Positions 1-8,804 of a stretch of 64,000 bases of DNA are shown here, one piece after another. The notes beneath the pieces were generated by a model. It was not told where the DNA came from. It saw nothing but the letters and a program-made list of their open reading frames with translations, and did not search any database. The translations under genes were made by a program, and so were the position numbers. This stretch comes from Marinilabilia rubra. Its GTDB lineage: Bacteria > Bacteroidota > Bacteroidia > Bacteroidales > Marinilabiliaceae. Every line of letters starts with the position of its first letter. Positions within the stretch are counted from its first letter, which is position 1. Where the stretch lies: the NCBI RefSeq assembly GCF_003121985.1, contig NZ_QEWP01000019.1, positions 1 through 64,000 of the forward strand, read 5' to 3'.

Positions 1-392
1 CCTCAGTTAACATATATTCTGATCAAAACAGAAAATTAAAATCAAATGTCAATCAAGGCACTCTTTTTTTTTAGCAATTTTGCAGTTAATAATAAATCAA
101 AAAGTCAACCTATATTAGGACGGCTCATCTGACCACTGATTACTGATTACTGATATTTGATCATTGATAACGCCATCCCACCCTTATAAGACATTAGATG
201 GTTAGATTTAAGATTAATAGATATAATAAGCTCCTTTTGCTCCATGCTCCTTGCTCTATGCACTATGCTCTTATCTGCCGCAGCTCCGCAGCTAACTGGC
301 ATATGCATAATTCTTCTTTACTACCGGTCTTACGCCGCTCCGCGGCTTCCATCAACCCTTTAACCATCTAACCTCTCCTGATTACTGCTCCT

Positions 393-634
393 CGCTCTAC
401 CTGCCCTTTCAGGGCGCTAAAAATATTCAATACATCCTATCCCACCCAGGGCGTTGCCCCGGGCTAAATTCATCTGGGCTTTCAGCCCGTATGCTCCATG
501 CTCATCGAACCTCTAACATCCAGCATCTAACCTCCAAACATCAGACCACTGAACACCGAACTGACCACTGACTGCTGACTACTGACTACTGACTACTGAC
601 CACTGACCACTGACTACTGACTACTGACCACTGA
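393..634. repeat. 242-bp duplicated repeat, copy 1
   Basis: Near-identical to 1939-2180 (offset 1546). It contains a GC-rich palindromic part and a tract of 7-bp CTGACYA units. Only a few substitutions separate the copies until the 7-bp tract, whose unit number differs. Confidence 0.9.
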
Positions 635-700
635 TTCCCCTTTACATCCCATCCATTTGGTTGTAACTTCAAAGAGTAAAATTACTATCATTAACTATTG

Positions 701-705
701 GGAGG
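701..705 (+). promoter_or_regulatory. Shine-Dalgarno site that sets the ybaK-like start
   Basis: GGAGG with 7-base spacing to ATG 713. Such sites are uncommon in Bacteroidota, and this one decides between TTG 698 and ATG 713. Confidence 0.6.
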
Positions 706-712
706 TTTTGTG

Positions 713-1186
713 ATGACACATTTAGAAGAATACCTGAACAAGGAGCAGGTAAATTACCGGCGCATCATTCATTCACGCGCTTACACTGCTCAAAAAACTG
801 CTGCTTACGCCCATATTTCGGGCAAAGAAATAGCGAAGACCGTCATGGTAAAGATCAATGGCCGGTTGTGTATGGCTGTAATCCCAGCCTCAGCAAGTCT
901 TGACACCAACGCCTTAAAAAAAGCGACCGGTGCAAAAGACGTACGGCTGGCCAATGAACTTGAATTTAAGAACCAATTCACAGATTGTGAAGTAGGTGCT
1001 ATGCCCCCGTTTGGCAATCTTTACAACATGGATGTTTTTGTTGCTAAGGAATTGACAAAGGATCCGTTTATTGCGTTTAATGCCTGCAACCACTCCGAAC
1101 TTATTCAACTGTCGTTTAAAGATTACAAGAGACTTGTGAAACCCATTGTTTTGGATATTTCTTATCATCCCGTACTTCATAACTAA
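713..1186 (+). CDS. YbaK/EbsC-family aminoacyl-tRNA deacylase
   Basis: A 157-residue single-domain protein of the YbaK/ProX trans-editing family, which hydrolyses misacylated tRNA (typically Cys- or Ala-tRNA-Pro) in the cytoplasm. The conserved lysine of the GKEIAKTVMV segment (K42) and the glycine/proline loop GAMPPFG (95-101) are present. Substrate specificity cannot be read from the sequence. An in-frame TTG lies at 698, but a clear GGAGG at 701-705 sits 7 bases before the ATG at 713. I therefore start the protein at MTHLEEY; the TTG start would overlap the ribosome-binding site. The gene stands alone, with repeat DNA on both sides. Confidence 0.85.
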   Translation: MTHLEEYLNKEQVNYRRIIHSRAYTAQKTAAYAHISGKEIAKTVMVKINGRLCMAVIPASASLDTNALKKATGAKDVRLANELEFKNQFTDCEVGAMPPFGNLYNMDVFVAKELTKDPFIAFNACNHSELIQLSFKDYKRLVKPIVLDISYHPVLHN

Positions 1187-2194
1187 TCTCAGTTAGCCGG
1201 GCTGCTTTAAATGGTCCGGTTTTTTTGAAAGAGTCTAAAGATTGATTCTGGCAACCCGGGTTCTGTTGTGTGGCAGGGGTTGAAAATTCCATTCTGGCGA
1301 AATTGCAACAAATAATGGGGCCTCATATGTGAAGAACATCAATGCACACTAATCACCCACCTCCAGATAATTGATTTTTGATCATTGCACTTCTTCTATC
1401 TCTCGCCCATTCAGGGCTCCATAAATCCTTCTCCAATCGATTCCCGGGGCTTCACTCCGGGCTTTTTGCTTTCGGGCCGTTGGCCCTTTTTTCCTATGCT
1501 CTGTGCTCCATGCACCTCGCTCCATGCTCTATGCTCAACTCTCATCTCTCTTCTGACCACTGATTACTGATCATTGTTCTTATCTGCCGCAGCTCCGCAG
1601 CTATCTTTCATATTCTTCATTTCTGTCTACCGCTCTACCGCCGCTCTGCGGCTTCCTCCCACCCTTTAACCTCCCCCCCTTCTACCATTCGACCGTCCCT
1701 CCTTCAAGGACATTAGATGGATAGGTTTAAGATAAATAGATATCCTCCTCCTCAAAAGCCCTGACCCGTTCTACCTTCCTACCATCCCACCCTTATGAGA
1801 CATTAGATGGTTAGATTTAAGATTAATAGATATAATAAGTTCCTTTTGCTCCATGCTCTATGCTCTATGCTCAACTCTCATCTCTCTACTGACCACTGAT
1901 TACCGACCACTGACCACTGACTACTGACCACAGCCCTTCGCTCTACCTGCCCTTTCAGGGCGCTAAAAATATTCAATACATCCTACCCCACCCAGGGCGT
2001 TGCCCCGGGCTAAATTCATCTGGGCTTTCAGCCCGTATGCTCCATGCTCATCTAACCTTTAACATCCAGCATCTAACCTCCAAACATCAGACCACTGAAC
2101 ACCGAACTGACCACTGACTGCTGACTACTGACTACTGACTACTGACCACTGACCACTGACTACTGACCACTGACCACTGACTACTGACCACTGA
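1187..2194. repeat. Gene-free repeat block between the YbaK-like gene and fetB
   Basis: No supportable gene. Short open frames near 1378-1570 on both neighbouring frames are built from low-complexity repeats. Content: GC-rich palindromes near 1440-1490, CATGCTC-type runs near 1500-1530 and 1850-1875, an AT-rich ATTAGATGG/TTTAAGATTAATAG segment near 1800, and the second copy of the 242-bp duplication. Confidence 0.85.
1939..2180. repeat. 242-bp duplicated repeat, copy 2
   Basis: Partner of 393-634. Here the 7-bp tract continues to about 2198 (about 13 units against about 10.5 in copy 1), so the tract length appears to vary. Confidence 0.9.
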
Positions 2195-2971
2195 CTACGC
2201 TCCATGCTCCTTCACTCTCCCATAATCATCAAACAAAAAGCGGCCGGAGAACAAGACACTTAAAACCAATGTCATTGTACAGCCAACAAAAATAGCCAGC
2301 ATAATCATAACCTGGTATTTAATGGCAACAACCGGGGAAGCACCTCCAAGTATCTGCCCGGTCATCATTCCCGGCAATGATATAAGCCCTATAACAGACA
2401 TATTTGCAAGGAGTGGATTCAATCCTTTTATCAAGGCATCCTGAATGAAGGGTAAAATAGCTTTTTTCTTACTGCCACTATTGGTCAAAATAAAGTAGTA
2501 AAGCTCCCTCTTTTGTGACAGCCCATCAAAATAGGTTGAAAGCCCTACTATATTATGATTTAATGAATTGCCCAACACCATACCTGAAATAGGCACAAAA
2601 TACCGGGCATCGAAAACATAATCCAGCTTTAGGACTAATCCCAGAAAGAAACTGTCGATTATTATCATAGAGATGAAACCGGCCAGAATAAACGGAAATA
2701 AATACTCCTTCCAGTTAAGCTTAACCCGCTTTAAAACGGTCCCTGCTCCTATCAAAATCATTACAACAACCCACAAAGAATTAATCCAGGCGTTGTTTTT
2801 TTCAAAAATCCACTCCAGATAAACAGCAACCAGAAATAGTTGCCCAATCATCCTCAGGATACTCACCAGCAAATCTTTTATCAACCGGATCCTGAAATAC
2901 AAGAAAACAATAATTGGCAAAACGAGAATTGAAAACCCAATTAACAAATCTACAATTTCAATATCGATCAT
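2195..2971 (-). CDS. fetB: FetB-like ABC transporter permease (UPF0014 family)
   Basis: A 258-residue inner-membrane permease with about seven hydrophobic segments, including residues 8-26, 33-52, 64-80, 92-112 and 215-245. It has the family's conserved central segment PISGMVLGNSLN and a GLISLPGMMTGQILGG stretch. In E. coli, FetA/FetB exports iron and protects against oxidative stress; the metal specificity here is inferred. The partner ATPase gene lies 11 bp upstream in the same orientation, so they form a two-gene operon. The last codons (…VKEHGA) and the stop are formed by GCTCCATGCTCC repeat sequence, so the extreme C terminus is probably repeat-derived. Confidence 0.85.
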   Translation of the reverse strand: MIDIEIVDLLIGFSILVLPIIVFLYFRIRLIKDLLVSILRMIGQLFLVAVYLEWIFEKNNAWINSLWVVVMILIGAGTVLKRVKLNWKEYLFPFILAGFISMIIIDSFFLGLVLKLDYVFDARYFVPISGMVLGNSLNHNIVGLSTYFDGLSQKRELYYFILTNSGSKKKAILPFIQDALIKGLNPLLANMSVIGLISLPGMMTGQILGGASPVVAIKYQVMIMLAIFVGCTMTLVLSVLFSGRFLFDDYGRVKEHGA

Positions 2972-2982
2972 GACGACATATA

Positions 2983-3576
2983 TTATAATGTAATAACTTC
3001 ATCAGCAGAATTGATCCATTTTTGATTGTGAGAGGCAGAGACAATAGTTTTGCCCTTTTGACCTGCTACCAAACGAATCAAATGGTCAATAGATTCATCG
3101 TCAAGAGAAGCAGTTGGTTCATCCAAAAGAACTATCTGCCGGGGAAGAGCCAGACAAAAAGCAATCACAACCCGCTGCTTTTGCCCCCCACTCATTTCAT
3201 CAAAGGATCGGTTAAACATATCGGACGACAACCCCAGAAATCCAATATTTCGCATTATTAAATCCTCTGACAGGTCTTCCCCTATCAGCTCAACCAACTC
3301 TTTTCCATTTTTCACCGGAAGATTTATATTCTGAGGAGCAAAAGCGAGCTTAGAACGTATAGCCTTTACATTTTCAGGATTTAATTCCAGTCCATCCACC
3401 AGGATATCACCTTTTTCAGGCACAACAAACCCCTGAACCATCTTTAAAATTGAAGATTTGCCTTTACCCGAGAGTCCCGAAAGACAAGTGTGCAAGCCGG
3501 CATCAGCATGAAAGGAAAGGTCCTCAAAAACAGAAACCGCTCCAAAAGAAAGACATACACCCTCAAATTCTATCAT
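2983..3576 (-). CDS. fetA: FetA-like ABC transporter ATP-binding protein
   Basis: A 197-residue ATPase subunit. It has Walker A GLSGKGKSS (34-42, serine in place of the usual final threonine), a Q-loop at Q82, the signature MSGGQ (128-132), Walker B IVLLDEP (148-154), the D-loop SLDD and an H-loop histidine near 183. Length and the adjacent UPF0014 permease point to the FetA (YbbL) subfamily of putative iron exporters. It is the first gene of the pair; the ATG at 3576 is preceded by AT-rich DNA without a clear ribosome-binding site. It should act as a homodimer on the cytoplasmic face of FetB. Confidence 0.85.
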   Translation of the reverse strand: MIEFEGVCLSFGAVSVFEDLSFHADAGLHTCLSGLSGKGKSSILKMVQGFVVPEKGDILVDGLELNPENVKAIRSKLAFAPQNINLPVKNGKELVELIGEDLSEDLIMRNIGFLGLSSDMFNRSFDEMSGGQKQRVVIAFCLALPRQIVLLDEPTASLDDESIDHLIRLVAGQKGKTIVSASHNQKWINSADEVITL

Positions 3577-3823
3577 AATTGTTTAATTCTTTGCTGTTTT
3601 AAAATACATAACCAATCATCACCCCCAGCTGATAATTTACAAAGGGGCTGTCTCTAAAGCATAAAATATCAAATATATGTCATGTTGAGTGAAGGTGAAA
3701 CATCTGTTTTTCTAACAAAAAGATCCTTCGACAAGCCACCACTGACAGATTTCTGTAAAAATCAAAATATTAGCAAATTGAAAATTGGCCCCTTTCAGGG
3801 ACCAGATATTTTAGTGGCCTCTC

Positions 3824-3843
3824 CCCCGGGTTTTCACCCGGGG
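3824..3843. repeat. GC-rich REP-like palindrome
   Basis: CCCCGGG (3824-3830) pairs with CCCGGGG (3837-3843) and is followed by GGTTATCCAGATTGGCC. The same palindrome-plus-tail layout recurs at 49118-49155 (GGTTATTCGGATTCGCC). Confidence 0.7.
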
Positions 3844-4023
3844 TTATCCAGATTGGCCCCTTTTCAGGGACCAGGAGCCGAAGACAGCAAATCTTGTCAT
3901 ATCCGCATTATTCACCTAGATTATTTGGGGTAGGCACTCAGAATGACCTCAAAATTGGACTATTGAGGCAACCTCAAAAGGGAATTAAGGGAGCTACCAT
4001 TTTTATTTTACCCTTCATATTCT

Positions 4024-4031
4024 TACCTTTG
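4024..4031 (+). promoter_or_regulatory. Candidate thrS promoter (-7 element)
   Basis: TACCTTTG matches the Bacteroidota -7 consensus TAnnTTTG and lies 29 bp before the ATG. The -33 region at 4001-4005 (TTTTA) matches TTTG only in part. Confidence 0.45.
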
Positions 4032-4060
4032 CATGTTCAAAAAAGCTAAATACAAACATA

Positions 4061-6034
4061 ATGATAAAAATTACTTTACCCGATCAATCGGTGCGTGAAT
4101 ATGAAGCAGGCATTACCGGTCTTGAAATTGCAAAGGACATAAGTCCCAGACTGGCTAAAGAAGTGCTTGCCATCACCGTGAACGATCAGTTGTACGATCT
4201 TCATCGACCGATTAACGAGGACGCTAACATAAAACTTCACAAATGGGAAGACGCAGAAGGCAAGCATGCGTTTTGGCACTCATCTGCGCACCTTCTTGCT
4301 GAAGCATTGGAGGAGTTGTATCCAGGTATTAAATTTGGTATTGGTCCTGCTATTGAAAATGGCTTTTACTACGATGTAGATCCCGGTGAAAGGGTTCTTA
4401 CAGATGCAGATCTTCCAAAAATTGAGAAGAAAATGATAGAGCTTGCCCGTCAGAAAAACGAATATGTCAGACGGGAAATACCAAAAAAAGAAGCCGTTTC
4501 ATTCTTTGAAGAGAAGGGCGATCCATACAAAGTTGAATTAATCAGCGAACTGGAAGATGGCACCATCAGCTTTTACGAACAGGGTAACTTTACAGATTTA
4601 TGCCGTGGCCCACACCTTACGAATACCTCACCGATTAAAGCCATAAAACTTCTCAGCATTGCCGGGGCTTATTGGCGAGGAGATGAAACAAGAAAGCAGC
4701 TGACCCGTGTTTACGGCATCTCATTCCCCAAGCAAAAAATGCTTGATGAGTACCTGCAAAAACTGGAAGAAGCCCAAAAAAGAGACCATAGAAAACTCGG
4801 AAAAGAACTTGAGCTTTTTGCGTTTTCGCAAAGAGTGGGCCAGGGTTTGCCACTTTGGCTTCCCAAGGGTGCCAAACTTCGGGAGCGCCTGGAAAATTTC
4901 CTGAAGAGAGTGCAGGTAAAATATGGTTACGAACCGGTGATCACGCCGCACATCGGGCAAAAGGAGTTGTATGAAACATCCGGTCATTATGCCAAGTACG
5001 GAGCCGACTCTTTCCAGCCAATCAATACGCCGGCTGAAGGAGAAGAGTTCCTGCTGAAACCAATGAACTGCCCCCACCACTGTGAGATTTACAACGTAAA
5101 GCCACACTCATACCGTGATCTGCCTATTCGATTTGCAGAATTTGGAACAGTTTACCGCTATGAACAAAGCGGTGAGTTACACGGTTTAACTCGTGTACGC
5201 GGGTTCACTCAGGATGATGCACACATTTTCTGTCGCCCCGATCAGCTTAAAGATGAATTTAAAAAGGTAATCGACATTATTTTTTACATCTTCAAAGCGC
5301 TTGACTTTAACGATTATATTGCTCAAATATCCTTAAGGGATTCAAATAACACCCAAAAGTACATTGGAAGCGATGAAAATTGGGAAAAGGCAGAACAGGC
5401 AATTATTGAAGCCTGTGAAGAAAAAGGCCTGCAGACTGTTATTGAAACAGGTGAAGCAGCCTTCTATGGCCCCAAACTTGACTTCATGGTTCGCGATGCA
5501 ATTGGCCGTAAATGGCAGCTTGGAACCATTCAGGTGGACTATAATCTCCCTGAGCGCTTTGAGCTTGAATACATCGGCCAGGACAACCAAAAGCATCGCC
5601 CCATCATGATTCACAGGGCACCTTTTGGCAGTATGGAGCGTTTTGTTGCCGTATTGATAGAACATACAGCAGGAAAATTCCCACTTTGGCTCACACCTGA
5701 ACAGGCAGTAATTCTGCCAATCAGCGAAAAATTTAACGATTACGCAAAAAATGTTTTAAATTTCCTGAATAATTCCGATATTCGCGCCGTATTAGACGAC
5801 CGTAATGAAAAGATAGGTAAAAAGATACGCGATAACGAATTGAAGCGTATTCCATACCTGCTGATTGTTGGAGAAAAGGAAATGGAAAACAATCAGGTAT
5901 CGGTACGTCGTCAGGGACAGGGAGATCAGGGCACTATGACACTCGAGGAATTTGCTGCTTTCATAAAAAAGGAAGAGCAAAAACTACTTGAGGAAATTGA
6001 AGCCTCCCCCAGCCCCTCCAAAGGAGTGGAATAA
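4061..6034 (+). CDS. thrS: Threonyl-tRNA synthetase
   Basis: A 657-residue class II synthetase that charges tRNA-Thr. Domains in order: TGS (1-62), editing domain with HSSAH (73-77) and the C181/H185 pair in DLCRGPH, catalytic core from about 245, anticodon-binding domain from about 545. The zinc ligands are all present: C337 (MNCPHH), H388 (DDAHIF) and H518 (MIHRAPFG). It is the first gene of the conserved thrS-infC-rpmI-rplT block. The C-terminal tail [10 protein letters not shown] and the stop codon are encoded by the first copy of a 34-bp tandem repeat (6002-6070), so the native C terminus probably ended near residue 647. Confidence 0.97.
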   Translation: MIKITLPDQSVREYEAGITGLEIAKDISPRLAKEVLAITVNDQLYDLHRPINEDANIKLHKWEDAEGKHAFWHSSAHLLAEALEELYPGIKFGIGPAIENGFYYDVDPGERVLTDADLPKIEKKMIELARQKNEYVRREIPKKEAVSFFEEKGDPYKVELISELEDGTISFYEQGNFTDLCRGPHLTNTSPIKAIKLLSIAGAYWRGDETRKQLTRVYGISFPKQKMLDEYLQKLEEAQKRDHRKLGKELELFAFSQRVGQGLPLWLPKGAKLRERLENFLKRVQVKYGYEPVITPHIGQKELYETSGHYAKYGADSFQPINTPAEGEEFLLKPMNCPHHCEIYNVKPHSYRDLPIRFAEFGTVYRYEQSGELHGLTRVRGFTQDDAHIFCRPDQLKDEFKKVIDIIFYIFKALDFNDYIAQISLRDSNNTQKYIGSDENWEKAEQAIIEACEEKGLQTVIETGEAAFYGPKLDFMVRDAIGRKWQLGTIQVDYNLPERFELEYIGQDNQKHRPIMIHRAPFGSMERFVAVLIEHTAGKFPLWLTPEQAVILPISEKFNDYAKNVLNFLNNSDIRAVLDDRNEKIGKKIRDNELKRIPYLLIVGEKEMENNQVSVRRQGQGDQGTMTLEEFAAFIKKEEQKLLEEIEASPSPSKGVE

Positions 6035-6070
6035 TGCCTCCCCCTCACCCCTCCAAAGGAGGGGAGTAAG
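6002..6070 (+). repeat. Tandem 34-bp hairpin repeat overlapping the thrS stop
   Basis: Two copies (6002-6035 and 6036-6070) of a CCTCCCCC…CCCCTCCAAAGGAGKGGA unit. The second forms a perfect hairpin CCCCTCC (6048-6054) AAA GGAGGGG (6058-6064). The first has one G-to-T mismatch (GGAGTGG, 6023-6029) and encodes the last ten residues of ThrS. Confidence 0.85.
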
Positions 6071-6154
6071 AAAAAGAGGAGATGTAATTAAGAGCTTAAA
6101 AAGAAGACCTTAAAGGTCAAAAGAAATAAACAAAAGATTATTAACTAAAAGTAA

Positions 6155-6160
6155 AGGAGG
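6155..6160 (+). promoter_or_regulatory. Strong Shine-Dalgarno site of infC
   Basis: AGGAGG, followed by 8 bases and then ATA at 6169. A full Shine-Dalgarno is unusual here and fits a gene started from a weak codon. Confidence 0.75.
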
Positions 6161-6168
6161 GTTTAGAT

Positions 6169-6723
6169 ATAGGAAGACCAAGAAAAAATACCGGACGTAA
6201 CCCCAAAGACGAAATCAGGTACAGGACAAATCGTCAAATCCGCGTGCCTCAGGTGCGTGTGGTTGGTGATGGTATCGAAAATCCAGGGGTTTACCCGACA
6301 CAGGAAGCCATGAAAATGGCTGATGAAATGGAATTGGATTTGGTTGAAATTTCGCCAAAGGCCGATCCTCCAGTATGTCGGATCATTGATTATCAAAAGT
6401 TCCTCTATCAACAAAAGAAGAAACAAAAGGAACAAAAACAGAAATCCGTTCAGGTTTCGGTGAAAGAGGTTCGTTTCGGGCCAAACACCGATGAGCATGA
6501 CTACAATTTTAAACTGAAGCATGCTGAAAAATTCCTGACAGATGGTGACAAGGTTAAAGCCTTCGTATTCTTCAAAGGCCGAAGCATCCTTTTTAAGGAA
6601 AAAGGAGAAATCCTTCTCCTTCGTTTGGCTCAGGATCTTGAAGAAGTTGGCAAGGTTGAGCAAATGCCGCGTCTGGAAGGCAAACGGATGACCATGTTTC
6701 TTTCGCCCAAGAAGAAAAAATAG
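6169..6723 (+). CDS. infC: Translation initiation factor IF-3, apparent ATA start
   Basis: A 184-residue IF-3, which prevents 30S/50S joining and checks the start codon. The N-terminal domain begins [17 protein letters not shown]; after PQVRVVGDG comes the family-typical [12 protein letters not shown], then a lysine-rich linker near 80-95 and the C-terminal domain ([25 protein letters not shown]). A start at the in-frame GTG 6244 would remove 25 conserved N-terminal residues. The open frame extends upstream only to the stop at 6142. Within that stretch there is no ATG, GTG or TTG, but ATA GGA AGA CCA at 6169 sits 8 bases after AGGAGG. E. coli infC uses AUU, and IF-3 represses its own non-canonical start; the same logic likely applies here. 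The downstream ribosomal protein genes follow closely. Confidence 0.9.
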   Translation: MGRPRKNTGRNPKDEIRYRTNRQIRVPQVRVVGDGIENPGVYPTQEAMKMADEMELDLVEISPKADPPVCRIIDYQKFLYQQKKKQKEQKQKSVQVSVKEVRFGPNTDEHDYNFKLKHAEKFLTDGDKVKAFVFFKGRSILFKEKGEILLLRLAQDLEEVGKVEQMPRLEGKRMTMFLSPKKKK

Positions 6724-6754
6724 TTGTATATTTTTGAACTAAATATATAGAACA

Positions 6755-6952
6755 ATGCCAAAAATGAAGACGAATTCCAGTGCGAAAAAGCGTTTTTCAC
6801 TCACTGGAAGCGGTAAGATTAAGCGTAAACATGCTTACAAAAGTCACATTCTGACTAAAAAAGCAAAAAAGAGAAAGCGTAACCTTACGTATTTTGGAGA
6901 GGTACACAAAGCCGACCAAAACAATGTGAAGCTAATGCTTAACATGAAGTAA
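6755..6952 (+). CDS. rpmI: 50S ribosomal protein L35
   Basis: A 65-residue basic protein beginning [21 protein letters not shown], with the [20 protein letters not shown] core typical of L35. It starts 31 bp after infC, in the usual infC-rpmI-rplT order. Length is normal for the family. It is part of the large ribosomal subunit and probably shares the infC transcript. Confidence 0.96.
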   Translation: MPKMKTNSSAKKRFSLTGSGKIKRKHAYKSHILTKKAKKRKRNLTYFGEVHKADQNNVKLMLNMK

Positions 6953-7116
6953 GCCGCCGTTCTGAGATTGTTAGATTTTGAGATTTAAGACATATCGATT
7001 GTGTTTTAAGAATTGAAATTATCTTCAATCAAATTGCTTGAATTATTTTTTAAACTGAATGAATTAGCTAAAAGACCCTGAAAAGTGGGCGCTAACCATT
7101 CGAAAAAACAGTAAAA

Positions 7117-7470
7117 ATGCCTAGATCAGTAAACACTGTTGCTTCAAGAGCACGAAGAAAAAAGGTGATGAAACTCACCAGAGGGTATTATGGCCGTCGT
7201 AAAAATGTTTGGACAGTTGCCAAAAATGCCTGGGAAAAAGGTATGCAGTATGCTTACCGTGACCGTAAAGCGAAGAAAAGAAACTTCCGTTCGCTTTGGA
7301 TTCAGCGTATCAACGCTGCCGCACGTCTCGAAGGTATTTCTTATAGCCGCCTGATGGGAATGATGAAAGAACAGAATATTGACATCAACCGTAAGGTTCT
7401 TGCCGATTTGGCCGTTAATCATCCGGATGCTTTTAAAGCTGTGGTAAAAAAAGCCATGAACAAGAACTAA
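7117..7470 (+). CDS. rplT: 50S ribosomal protein L20
   Basis: A 117-residue L20, starting [32 protein letters not shown] and containing the conserved [21 protein letters not shown] segment. L20 binds 23S rRNA early in assembly and, in several bacteria, represses its own operon. The 164-bp gap after rpmI is long for this operon. It holds an AT-rich TTAGATTTTGAGATTTAAGA segment resembling the dispersed repeats, then a stretch (7072-7100) that could fold as a leader. A strong terminator follows the gene. Confidence 0.97.
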   Translation: MPRSVNTVASRARRKKVMKLTRGYYGRRKNVWTVAKNAWEKGMQYAYRDRKAKKRNFRSLWIQRINAAARLEGISYSRLMGMMKEQNIDINRKVLADLAVNHPDAFKAVVKKAMNKN

Positions 7471-7490
7471 ACGTTCAGATATTATTTTCG

Positions 7491-7530
7491 AAAGCCCGCA
7501 ATCATTTTTTGGTTGCGGGCTTTTCTTTTT
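7491..7530 (+). terminator. Rho-independent terminator after rplT
   Basis: An 11-bp perfect stem, AAAGCCCGCAA (7491-7501) with TTGCGGGCTTT (7513-7523), followed by a T-rich run to 7530. Confidence 0.9.
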
Positions 7531-7595
7531 ATGGAGCCGGGTGCAGGAATTGCATTTTTCTTAAGCCGCAAAGCGGCGACAGAACGGTAAATAAA

Positions 7596-7832
7596 TAGGG
7601 AGCGCTGAAAAACGCCTACTTTATTAGCGTTTAAAACTTTAAATCATATCAACAAACTCCTAAGTGCAAGGTTATTCCACATCAAACTCGGATTTCTTTG
7701 CACTTAATCATAAAAAAACAGCTAATCAAAAGAACAAAATTTACTGCACCGCCCAAATCTCGAAGTATTTCAATACTCCTTCGATTGGGCGGCTTGTAAA
7801 TTTTGCCCTTTTGACTTTTTCAGCAGCCCCTA
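7596..7832. repeat. MITE-like repeat, family C copy 1
   Basis: A 237-bp element. Left end TAGGGAGCGCTGAAAAAC (7596-7613) and right end (reverse complement TAGGGGCTGCTGAAAAAG, 7815-7832) match at about 14 of 18 positions. Inside are AAGTGCAA/TTGCACTT (7662-7669/7698-7705) and a long hairpin closed by AAAATTTAC (7736-7744) and GTAAATTTT (7796-7804). The inner arm is CCGCCCAA/TTGGGCGG. No open reading frame. A second copy lies at 43025-43338. Confidence 0.7.
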
Positions 7833-8027
7833 AATACTGACCCGACAACTAAACCAGCTGCGGAGCTGCGACAGAAGTTGACCATTTTGCCGCAGCTTTT
7901 GTTATTGAAATGAAAAACATTTCCTACCGATCTGTCACCGCTCCGCGGTTCAAAACACCGAACTCTGAACACTGACCACTGACCACCGAACACTGCCCCC
8001 CTCCCCTTCTCATTTTGCATATTTTGT

Positions 8028-8035
8028 TATCTTTG
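8028..8035 (+). promoter_or_regulatory. Candidate dapB promoter (-7 element)
   Basis: TATCTTTG matches TAnnTTTG, 49 bp before the ATG. No good -33 match is visible at the expected distance. Confidence 0.4.
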
Positions 8036-8084
8036 CCACTTACAGCTTAAAAACGACATTGATAATAACAAAAAACCTTACGAT

Positions 8085-8804
8085 ATGAAGATTGCATTGA
8101 TTGGATACGGAAAAATGGGAAAAGAAATTGAAAAAATTGCCATTTCCCGAGGACATGAGATTGTGGCAAAAATAGATCCTGTTGCAACCGGAGAGGATTT
8201 CGATGACGGAAACTTTGAAAAGGCAGATGCTGCGATAGAATTTACAATTCCCAAAGTAGCCTATTCCAACTACCAAAAGTGTTTTGAATACAACAAACCA
8301 GTAGTATCGGGAACCACCGGATGGCTTGATAAGCTGCCGGAAATTAAAGAAGCCTGTGAGAAGAATGGTCAAACGTTCTTCTATGCCTCAAATTTCAGTG
8401 TTGGCGTTAATATTCTTTTCGAATTGAACCGTCATCTGGCAAAGATCATGAACAACAGGGAAGAATATGGTGTGGAGATGACTGAAGTTCACCATACTCA
8501 AAAGCTGGATGCTCCCAGTGGTACTGCAATTTCTTTGGCTGATGATTTATTGGAAAACATCGACCGAAAAAAAGAGTGGAAACTGGACAAGGGGGAGCAA
8601 GATAGTGATTTGGTGATTAAGGCTGTAAGAGAAGGTGATGTACCGGGAATACATACGGTAAAATATGAATCAGATGTAGATGAAATCACCATTCATCATA
8701 GTGCCAAATCACGAAAAGGCTTTGCTCTTGGCGCGGTTCTTGCTGCAGAGTTCGCTGCCAAAAACAAAGGTTTTCTTGGCATGAGAGACATGCTAAAGTT
8801 TTAA
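8085..8804 (+). CDS. dapB: 4-hydroxy-tetrahydrodipicolinate reductase
   Basis: A 239-residue NAD(P)H-dependent reductase of the diaminopimelate/lysine pathway. The Rossmann motif GYGKMG is at 7-12. The substrate/catalytic region EVHHTQKLDAPSGTA gives H136/H137, K140 and DAPSGT at 142-147. Length is at the short end, as usual for Bacteroidota. The stop codon at 8802-8804 directly abuts the left end of a family A repeat. The following lepB-lepB-wbqC genes are on the same strand, but the 387-bp repeat-bearing gap makes co-transcription uncertain. Confidence 0.95.
   Translation: MKIALIGYGKMGKEIEKIAISRGHEIVAKIDPVATGEDFDDGNFEKADAAIEFTIPKVAYSNYQKCFEYNKPVVSGTTGWLDKLPEIKEACEKNGQTFFYASNFSVGVNILFELNRHLAKIMNNREEYGVEMTEVHHTQKLDAPSGTAISLADDLLENIDRKKEWKLDKGEQDSDLVIKAVREGDVPGIHTVKYESDVDEITIHHSAKSRKGFALGAVLAAEFAAKNKGFLGMRDMLKF

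Larger units (their letters stand above)
1..712. repeat. Gene-free repeat block upstream of the YbaK-like gene
   Basis: No credible gene. The stretch is a mosaic of short repeats: 7-bp CTGACYA tracts (561-634 is almost continuous), GCTCCATGCTCC-type runs, GC-rich palindromes such as CCAGGGCGTTGCCCCGGG near 446, and CCGCAGCTCCGCAG near 278. Positions 393-634 are repeated almost exactly at 1939-2180, and 173-248 resembles 1782-1857. Confidence 0.85.
3577..4060. other. Intergenic region before thrS
   Basis: No supportable gene; an 83-codon frame at 3682-3933 is made of repeat sequence. Contents: an AAGGGGCTGTC end-like motif near 3642, a GC-rich palindrome CCCCGGG…CCCGGGG at 3824-3843 flanked by CCCTTTCAGGGACCAG-type repeats, and the thrS promoter. 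Confidence 0.75.
7531..8084. other. Intergenic region between rplT and dapB
   Basis: No gene found. It holds a repeat element with terminal inverted repeats (7596-7832), CCGCAGC/GCGGAGC-type palindromes near 7565 and 7860-7950, a short CTGACCA tract near 7965-7998, and the dapB promoter. Confidence 0.8.

Noticed and set aside
1378-1570. Two overlapping 61-codon frames
   Set aside because: Low-complexity CATGCTC repeats open in several frames; not protein-like.
3682-3933. 83-codon open frame
   Set aside because: Made of REP-like palindromes and CCCTTTCAGGGACC repeats; no domain and no start context.
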